23,825 bases of DNA, taken from contig CAZBZG010000033.1 in NCBI GenBank assembly GCA_964496245.1, positions 1-23,825 on the forward strand. Direction: 5' to 3'. Shown here one piece after another: positions 22,396 through 23,825 of the stretch. Origin of the DNA: CAZBZG01 sp964496245 (GTDB lineage: Bacteria; Planctomycetota; SZUA-567). A program made the translations under genes and the position numbers. Below the pieces are notes generated by a model. That model had not been told where the DNA came from, made no database searches, and saw only the letters and a program-made list of their open reading frames with translations. Every line of letters begins with the position of its first letter. The first letter of the stretch is position 1.

Positions 22396-23237
22396 ACTCG
22401 TTGCGTGGACTGACGCCCCGATTCGGGCAATCGCTCGAACGTGAGCTGGTCGCCCCGAAGTGCTGCGTACTCGCCTCGCACGGGAAACGGCGGCACGATC
22501 ACGAGCTCCCCTTGACGGTCGCCAACGAGCAGGGGCCTTCGCCCGCCGTGGTGGAGGTGTCCGCAGACGAGCGTGTCTGCGCCGCACGCGAGCGCGGCGC
22601 AGGCCGCGCGCCAGTCGATGCCCCGATCCGGTAGGGGAAAGTGATAGCCGCCGGAGAACGGCCGCTCCTGGAAGTGGGTGACGATCAAGCGCGCCAGCCA
22701 GAACGGCCCCCAGGCCATGGCGAGCCGGCCCAGCAGCCCCTGGGTCAGCCACCGGAGAAGCCGGTACCCGCGATCGCCCGTGCAGTACTGATCGCCGTGC
22801 ACGCACAGCACGCGGCGTCCGCCCTGCTCGAAACGGTATTCCGGGCCCTGGGGCGCGACCCCGTTCGCGAGCAGCGCCGACCGGCTGCGCAGTCCGGCCG
22901 GCGCATAGAAACCGCTGAAGGGCGGGCTCTGCGCCCAGGCACCGCTTTCGGCCGCGCCCTCCCCCGCCCCAACGGCGAAATCGCGGTTCCCCGTCACGTG
23001 ATGGAGCCGCAGCCCCCGGTCCGCAGCCCGTTTGAGCTGCGCGAACACCTCGCCGTAGTCGCCGATCACACGCCCGCGACGTTCGAACCAGCAGTGGAAG
23101 AAGTCGCCCAGCAGCACCACGCGTTCCGCCCGGCCGGCTGCTGCGTCCAGGAAACGGCCGAGTCGTCGGTTCTGCGCGGGCCGGTCGCCCGGCTGCAGGT
23201 GGGCGTCGGCAAGCAAGAGCGTGGTGGCGTCAGGCAT
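22365..23237 (-). CDS. lpxH: UDP-2,3-diacylglucosamine diphosphatase (LpxH-like)
   Basis: A 290-residue calcineurin-like enzyme cleaving UDP-2,3-diacylglucosamine to lipid X and UMP in lipid A synthesis, at the inner membrane's cytoplasmic face. Motifs: LLADAHL at 8-14 (Asp11, His13), VVLLGDFFHCWF at 40-51 (Asp45), VTGNRDF at 81-87, CVHGDQYCTGDRGYRLLRW at 145-163, and CGHLHH near 227. HGDxxCTxDxxYxxxR and GNRDF together are specific to LpxH rather than general phosphoesterases. It is about 50 residues longer than E. coli LpxH, with an insert around 90-130 and an Arg/Ser/Pro-rich tail. The start at 23237 is set by family homology; AGAGG lies about 10 bases upstream. A near-consensus promoter is at 23267-23295. 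Lpx gene neighbours are absent. Confidence 0.88.
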   Translation of the reverse strand: MPDATTLLLADAHLQPGDRPAQNRRLGRFLDAAAGRAERVVLLGDFFHCWFERRGRVIGDYGEVFAQLKRAADRGLRLHHVTGNRDFAVGAGEGAAESGAWAQSPPFSGFYAPAGLRSRSALLANGVAPQGPEYRFEQGGRRVLCVHGDQYCTGDRGYRLLRWLTQGLLGRLAMAWGPFWLARLIVTHFQERPFSGGYHFPLPDRGIDWRAACAALACGADTLVCGHLHHGGRRPLLVGDRQGELVIVPPFPVRGEYAALRGDQLTFERLPESGRQSTQRVHPSPSRPST

Positions 23238-23266
23238 GTGGCTCGGCCTCTGCTGGAATGCACCGG

Positions 23267-23295
23267 ATTCTAGGTCCGCGACCGCGCCGCGTCAA
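23267..23295 (-). promoter_or_regulatory. Near-consensus promoter for lpxH
   Basis: Minus-strand TTGACG (23290-23295, 5/6), 17-base spacer, TAGAAT (23267-23272, 5/6). Predicted start near 23260, leader about 23 bases. It is the best promoter in the window and lies divergent from, and only 55 bases away from, the glycosyltransferase promoter. Confidence 0.7.
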
Positions 23296-23350
23296 CCCGA
23301 GGCACGCCAACGCAGCCAAGGACTGCAGCGCCCCTTGCTGGACGGCAGCC

Positions 23351-23379
23351 TTGACCTGACCGCCCGCGCGGCGTAGACT
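23351..23379 (+). promoter_or_regulatory. Promoter for the glycosyltransferase, predicting a leaderless mRNA
   Basis: TTGACC (23351-23356, 5/6), 17-base spacer, TAGACT (23374-23379, 4/6). A start 7 bases after the -10 falls at 23386, next to the ATG at 23387. A GGAG at 23382-23385 would be upstream of or at the transcript start. Confidence 0.6.
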
Positions 23380-23386
23380 CCGGAGC

Positions 23387-23825
23387 ATGATGAATCCGGC
23401 CGCCTGGACCTCGGATGACGCCCCGGACGAGCGTCTGCTCTCCATCCTCATGCCCGTGTTCAACGAGCGTGCGTACCTGCGGCCGTGTCTCGAGCGGGTC
23501 GTGGCCGCTCCCCTGCCTGAGGGGCTCGTCCGGGAGGTCGTGCTCGTCGACGACGGGTCCACCGACGGCACGGCCGAGCTCGTGGATGCCCTCGCCGCCC
23601 AGTACGCGCCCGTGGTGCGGGCCTTCCACCAACCCGAGAACCGAGGCAAGGGCGCGGCCATCCAGCGCGCCATCGCGGAGATGCGCGGACAGTATGCCGT
23701 CTTTCAGGACGCCGACCTCGAGTACGATCCCGAGGAGTATCCCCACGTGCTCCAGCCCCTCCTCGCCGGCCGGGCGGACGTGGTCTACGGTTCGCGATTC
23801 GCCCCCAGCACCATGCGGCGCGTAC
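23387..23825 (+). CDS. Family 2 glycosyltransferase, DPM1-like (partial, 3' end beyond window)
   Basis: I translated the plus frame from 23387: it is open to the window edge (146 codons). The N-terminal 15 or so residues are followed by a GT-A fold: LLSILMPVFNERAYL near 17-31, VVLVDDGSTDGT at about 51-62 (UDP/GDP-sugar binding), NRGKGAAIQRAI near 85, the DxD-type QDADLEYDP near 105 and VYGSRF near 130. This is the arrangement of dolichyl/undecaprenyl-phosphate mannose- or glucose-transferases (DPM1, GtrB, ArnC relatives). Two ATGs stand in tandem at 23387 and 23390; either could start. The gene is divergent from lpxH, so a role in envelope glycans is plausible but unproven. Confidence 0.88.
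   Translation, partial: MMNPAAWTSDDAPDERLLSILMPVFNERAYLRPCLERVVAAPLPEGLVREVVLVDDGSTDGTAELVDALAAQYAPVVRAFHQPENRGKGAAIQRAIAEMRGQYAVFQDADLEYDPEEYPHVLQPLLAGRADVVYGSRFAPSTMRRV

Noticed and set aside
20899..22806. 635-codon minus-strand ORF opposite the phosphodiesterase
   Set aside because: Shadow ORF; the plus-strand gene has intact family motifs.

Overview
The window is GC-rich, gene-dense chromosomal DNA from a Gram-negative bacterium. LPS is indicated by kdsC, lptC, lptE and lpxH, and meso-DAP/lysine synthesis by dapA. A membrane diadenylate cyclase (cdaA) with its YbbR-domain partner means the cell makes c-di-AMP. That combination is unusual in gamma-proteobacteria and fits a delta-proteobacterial or PVC-type (Verrucomicrobiota/Kiritimatiellota-like) lineage; this placement is an inference. 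I see no mobile element, CRISPR array, tRNA or rRNA.

Positions 1-13229 form one long minus-strand run. In transcription order it reads recO, a TPR lipoprotein, a BamD-like TPR lipoprotein, lptE, ftsH, folP, cdaA, cdaR, pdxJ, dapA and a calcineurin-like phosphoesterase. After a 365-base gap with its own good promoter come kdsC and an lptC-like gene cut by the window edge. Several junctions overlap (two ATGA junctions, two 14-20 base overlaps), so this is probably an operon joining outer-membrane biogenesis, proteolysis, folate, c-di-AMP, PLP and lysine/peptidoglycan precursor synthesis.

Divergent from recO is a 1401-residue AsmA/TamB-like protein (13471-17676), a candidate inter-membrane lipid-transfer protein. 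It converges on a DUF2225-like zinc-motif protein (17730-18926), behind which lies a flavodoxin (19046-19549).

The 624 bases between the flavodoxin and coaD hold the most interesting unexplained signal. There is a probable standalone small RNA (about 19636-19795, plus strand) with a promoter-like -10, a fully nested rod-like fold, an apical CCUCC (anti-Shine-Dalgarno) loop and a perfect 11-bp intrinsic terminator. An 11-bp perfect hairpin lies further downstream.

The right part holds coaD, a 60-codon ORF with a strong ribosome binding site, an alkaline-phosphatase-superfamily phosphodiesterase, lpxH (convergent, overlapping by 31 bases) and the start of a family 2 glycosyltransferase. The promoter in front of the glycosyltransferase predicts a leaderless mRNA.
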